The notes under the pieces were generated by a model, which was not told where the DNA came from, did not search any database, and saw only the letters and a list, made by a program, of their open reading frames with translations. Made by a program: the position numbers and the translations under genes. Shown here piece after piece: positions 7,137 through 10,567 of a DNA stretch of 10,567 nt. This stretch comes from Euperipatoides rowelli (taxonomy: Eukaryota > Onychophora > Udeonychophora > Euonychophora > Peripatopsidae): assembly GCA_003024985.2 (NCBI GenBank), contig PXIH01S0011871.1. One strand, 5' to 3'. Position 1 is the stretch's first letter. Each line of letters begins with the position of its first letter.

Positions 7137-7215
7137 CAGTGGTCTTCAAGGTGGGGTGCATGCACCCAGGGAGTGCTTGAGATGTTCTACTGGGGTGAAC
7201 AAAGAAAATAAAACT
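7137..7215 (+). mobile_element. hAT-like transposon terminus, one end only
   Basis: CAGTGGTCTTCAAGGTGGGG starts at 7137, followed by a GGGTGCATGCACCC palindrome (7154-7167) and further GGG-rich words (GGGAGTGC, CTGGGGTG) before an A+T-rich interior. A CAGTGGTC start with GGGGTGC repeats is characteristic of many non-autonomous hAT elements. If this is right, the flanking octamer at 7129-7136 (GTCTAGTT) would be the target duplication. No matching inverted right end with that octamer was found in the window, so the element is truncated, or its other end has been overgrown or lost. Confidence 0.5.
7154..7167. repeat. Perfect 14-bp palindrome
   Basis: GGGTGCATGCACCC reads identically on both strands. 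It lies 17 bp inside the proposed hAT terminus, where hAT elements often carry subterminal motifs bound by their transposase. Confidence 0.7.
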
Positions 7216-7275
7216 TTATAATAAATTTTTATTTATCCTAGAAAGATTGTGACTCTTTGTACCTATCACTCACTG

Positions 7276-7307
7276 CTGTCTCTCTTGATGCCTGTCTCTC
7301 TTGATTA
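7276..7307 (-). repeat. Two inverted outlier units of the 16-bp repeat
   Basis: CTGTCTCTCTTGATGC (7276-7291) is the exact reverse complement of the unit at 7972-7987. It is followed immediately by a second unit, CTGTCTCTCTTGATTA (7292-7307), with the last bases diverged. The pair lies about 220 bp before the main array begins, on the opposite strand. Confidence 0.8.
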
Positions 7308-7523
7308 ATAAAAAATAACTTGATTTCTTTTTTAGGCAGTAATTAAATAATTAAAGTTTTTAATGTAATACAGTATGGATATGAGATTACTTTATCGAAG
7401 ATCAGTCCATTTTTGAAAGAAGTACAGCTGGGTAGTGAACGTGATGTCAACTTCATCTTTCATTTTCGTTCCTAACTTTTAATAGTAATCATGCTTTAGA
7501 TGTCTGCACATATGTTACAAACT

Positions 7524-8420
7524 GTGAGAGGGGCATGAGAAAGAGATAGGCACCAAGAGAAAGAGATAAAGGAATAGATAATGAGAAAGGCACTGGAGTG
7601 AAATATGCCAAGAAAGAGAAAGGCACCAAGACAGAAGCAATGAAAGAGAGAAAAAGCACCAAGAGAGAGGAATTGAGAGAGAGGCCCTGAAGAGGGGGCA
7701 CCAAAAAATTGGACACTGTGATAGAGACCCTGAGTGAGATTACCCGAGAGAGAGAGAGAGAGAGAGACCCTGAGAGAAAGGCATTGAGAGAGATAGGCCC
7801 TGAGAGAAAGGCTCCAAGAAAGAGCCTTGAGAGAGAGTGACAGGCACCAAGACAGACAGACACTGAGAGAGACAGGCACAGAGAAAGACAGGCACCAAAA
7901 GAGATAGGCACCAAGAGAGACAAGCACCAAGAGAGACAGGCATCAAGTGAGACAGGGATCAAGAGAGACAGGCATCAAGAGAGACAGGCATAAAGAAAGA
8001 CAGCATTGAGAGAGGCACCAAGTTATAAGGACCAAGAGAGATAGGCATTGAGAGATAGAGACAGCTAAGAAAGAGGTACAGGGAGAGTCATGAATGAGAG
8101 AAGCACCGAGTGAGAAGTACTGAGAGAGAAGCACCAAGAAAGAAGTTCCAAGAGAGAGGCACCAAGAAAGAGAGAAAGAGACACCAAGAGAGAAAGAGAG
8201 GTAGTCAGAGAGAGATATAAAGAAATTAAGTGAGGGCACTGAGAGAGAGACACTATGAGAGAGGCAGACAGAGAGAGGTATAAAGCTATTGAGAGAGGGC
8301 ACTGAGAGAGAGAGAGGCATTTAGAGAGAAGCACTGTAAGAGAGAGGCTTTGTGAGAGAGAGAGAGAGGCACTGTGAGACATGCACCAAGAGAGAGATAG
8401 GCACATATATACAGATAAAC
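7524..8420 (+). repeat. Purine-rich minisatellite, 16-bp core unit
   Basis: About 900 bp of GA-rich sequence is built from variants of GCACCAAGAGAGACAG. The middle part (7844-8003) holds ten consecutive units in perfect 16-bp register. On either side the period loosens into shorter GAGAGA-plus-GCACC/GCACT words, with a pure GA run at about 7745-7766. The strand bias is extreme: the plus strand is nearly all purine apart from the CACC, CATC and CACT words, so triplex or slipped structures are possible. Long open frames on the minus strand (Leu/Ser/Val/Cys repeats such as LSLGACLS) exist in all three frames because the unit contains no minus-strand stop triplet. They are not genes. Confidence 0.92.
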
Positions 8421-9274
8421 ATGCACATAGTGTGACAGATTTAGGGGAGTTGGTCACTGGGGTATGTGCCAGTTGCTGGTCATTTCACTGAAAATATACA
8501 CAATGCAGTCAATTCATTTAAACAAATCTCTATAATTGAGTTGTTTATGTGATAATTAGATTTTATTAAAAGTTAATCAGCAAATTCTGTTTTTTTTTTT
8601 TAAATCTGTGATGAATTTACAAATAAAAATTTAATTGTTCTGCATCATAAAATTCAAATTGAGTCATTAAGCATAACAATGCTTCTTTTTTTTTTTTACC
8701 AAGTTTCAATTAAAAATTTGATAAATATGAATAAATATTTAGGATTTTCATGACATAAAATAAGTTATATTGGTAACAAAAAAATAAATTATTAAATTTC
8801 TGTTGGACCTCTTCAGAATTTTTTTTTCCTTGAAAGAATTTCTGGATCATTCTGAAAGAAGAAAAAGATGATCAGTTGATTGAAAGTTATAATAGGAAAT
8901 AGATTGGAGAGATGTAATATTTTTACACAATCCAATTAGTGCATGTAAATAATCCGTCATGCTTTTAAATTGTCTAATTTAACTATTTCAACAAATTGTA
9001 TTCATTATTAATAACAAAAGAAACAGACTTTTGTTGATTTATAATAGAAAACAATGAATAATTCTATTTAACAACTAAACCAATTTTGTATTTTACACTA
9101 TACTCTATAGGTGACAGTCGAGCCTCCAAAGTCTTTTCATTTAATGATGGTATGATTGTATCATTAAGATTCAGTTTTTACATGAATCTTCATGTCATTG
9201 TAGACTACCTTTCATTGATCTTGTATAAATTTCATTACTTTTATTTAATATAATAATAATTCAGATGATTGTAC
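8421..9274. other. A+T-rich stretch, no gene seen
   Basis: A small G+C cluster at 8440-8490 (GGGGAGTTGGTCACTGGGGT) follows the array. The rest is A+T-rich with stops in all frames and T runs at about 8590-8601 and 8687-8697. Nothing coding or ordered was supported. Confidence 0.55.
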
Positions 9275-10567
9275 TTTATTTACATTCCTAACATTTATTC
9301 TAACCCAACCCTAACTCCAACTACCATATGAAATCTGTGGCAACTAAATATGTGTCAACCATTTACATTATTTAGATTCATAACCTTTATCCATAGTTTA
9401 ATAATAGATATGTAGCAACCATTTACATTATTTATATTCCTAACCTTTATCCTAACCTGTATCATAACTCCAACTACCATAGTTTAACCCTAACTACAAA
9501 ACCATAGTTTAATACTAAATATCGGCAACCATTTACAATATTTACATTCTTAACCTTTATCCTAACCTGAACCCTAACTCAAACTACTATAGTAAAACAC
9601 TAAATATGTGGCCAGTATTTACATTATTTACATTCATAACCTTTATCCAAACCTCAAACCTAACTCCAACTACTATTATAGTTTACCACAAAATATGTGG
9701 CACCTATTTACATTATTTACCTTTATTCTAATCTGAACCCTAACTCCAACTACTATAGTTTAACACAAAATATGTGGCACCTATTTACATTATTTACATT
9801 ATTAACCTTTATCCTAACCTGAACCCTAACTCCAACTACCATAGTTAAACACTAAATATGTTGCAACCATTTACATTATCTACATTCTTAACCTTTACCC
9901 TAACCTGAAGCCTCACTCCAATTACAATAGTTTAATACTAAATATGTAGCAAATATTTGCATTATTTATATTCTTAATCTTTATCATAACCTGAACCCTC
10001 ACACCAACTATCATAGTTTAACACTAAATATGCAGCAACCATTTACATTATTTACATTCATAACCTTTATCCTAATCTGAACACTAACTTCTAATATTGT
10101 AGTTTAACACTAAATAGGTGGCAACCAATTACATTATTTACATTCCTAATCTTTATTCTAACCTGAATCCTAACTCCAATTATCACAGTTTAACACTAAA
10201 AATGTGGCAACCATTTACATTAATTACATTCTTAATCTTTATCCTAACCTGAACCCTCACTCCAACTATCATAGTTTAACTCTAAATATGCAACATTATT
10301 TATATTCTCAATCTTTATCCTAACCTGAACCCAAACTTAAACTACTATAGTTCAACACTAACTTAACCTTTAACTTAAACTGAAACCTAACTCCAACTAC
10401 CATAGCTTAACACTAAATATGCGGTAAATATTTACATTATTTACATTCCTGATCTTTATCCTAACCAAAACTCTAACTCCACCTACCATAATTTAACACT
10501 AAATATGTGGCAACCATTTACATTATTTACATTCCTAATCTTTATCCTAACTAGAACCCTAACTCCA
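9275..10567 (+). repeat. 86-bp satellite array with CCCTAA motifs
   Basis: Roughly fifteen tandem units continue past the window end. ATTTACATTA-type starts lie at 9361, 9421, 9531, 9617, 9706, 9783, 9869, 9955, 10041, 10127, 10213, 10430 and 10516. The run 9783 to 10213 is spaced at exactly 86 bp. Each unit has, in order, ATTTACATTATTTAC, a CCTAACC block, GAACCCTAACTCCAACTA, TAGTTTAACACTAAATATG and GGCAACC. Irregular units are explained by small indels: a 26-bp loss near 9393, a duplicated CCATAGTTTAA near 9477-9512, a 9-bp loss near 9720, and losses of about 8 and 33 bp between 10213 and 10430. CCCTAA is the C-strand of the common animal telomere repeat, so a subtelomeric origin is possible but not shown. 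Confidence 0.95.

Noticed and set aside
7747-8420. The regularly spaced repeats considered as a CRISPR-like array
   Set aside because: Units are directly abutting 16-bp variants with no unique spacers, and the context is eukaryotic.
7489-8457. Several overlapping long open frames on the minus strand, up to 157 codons, rich in Leu, Ser, Val and Cys
   Set aside because: They are translations of the 16-bp minisatellite. All three frames are open because the unit lacks stop triplets on that strand, and the peptides are the same words out of phase.
8445-8462. GGGGAGTTGGTCACTG considered as the right end of the hAT-like element starting at 7137
   Set aside because: Only the outer CAGTG matches the left terminus, and the following octamer agrees with the left flank at about half its positions. 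Inverted-terminus and target-duplication criteria fail.

Overview
The window looks like A+T-rich, repeat-laden DNA from an invertebrate animal. It has no dense gene packing or operons. It carries degraded remains of a CR1/L2-like LINE, a piggyBac-type TTAA miniature element, a hAT-like terminus, a purine-rich 16-bp minisatellite and an 86-bp satellite with telomere-like CCCTAA motifs. Many long A and T homopolymers occur throughout. The species cannot be named from the sequence. No complete protein gene was found.

Layout. Positions 1-1000 are mostly A+T-rich; a GC-richer patch near 590-795 has a tRNA-like A/B-box layout on the minus strand and may be a SINE relic. At 1015-1117 (minus) there is a plausible terminal coding exon of 33 codons plus stop behind a good splice acceptor. 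Positions 1120-2830 hold nothing I can support. At 2831-5307 two short pieces of a 37-bp minisatellite bracket a decayed LINE on the minus strand (about 3114-5259). The LINE is 5'-truncated inside the endonuclease domain, lacks the catalytic centre of its reverse transcriptase, and carries several frameshifts. A 316-bp element with perfect 17-bp inverted termini and TTAA duplications (4794-5117) sits inside it. Removing that element and one TTAA restores an uninterrupted reading frame through the insertion site.

Positions 5308-6770 contain one diverged, inverted copy of the 86-bp satellite and a candidate recursive splice site, and are otherwise unremarkable. At 6775-6941 a TATAAAAGG box lies 65 bp before an ATG in good context that opens a 33-codon frame. 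At 7137 a hAT-like left end starts, with a 14-bp palindrome. Two inverted 16-bp units at 7276-7307 precede the main purine-rich array (7524-8420), whose core is ten exact-register 16-bp units. From about 9275 to the window end runs a tandem 86-bp satellite.

The window reads as intergenic or intronic sequence shaped by nested insertions and tandem-repeat growth. The inferred order is minisatellite, then LINE insertion and decay, then the TTAA element. Family names rest on recognised protein motifs and terminal structure, not on a database search.
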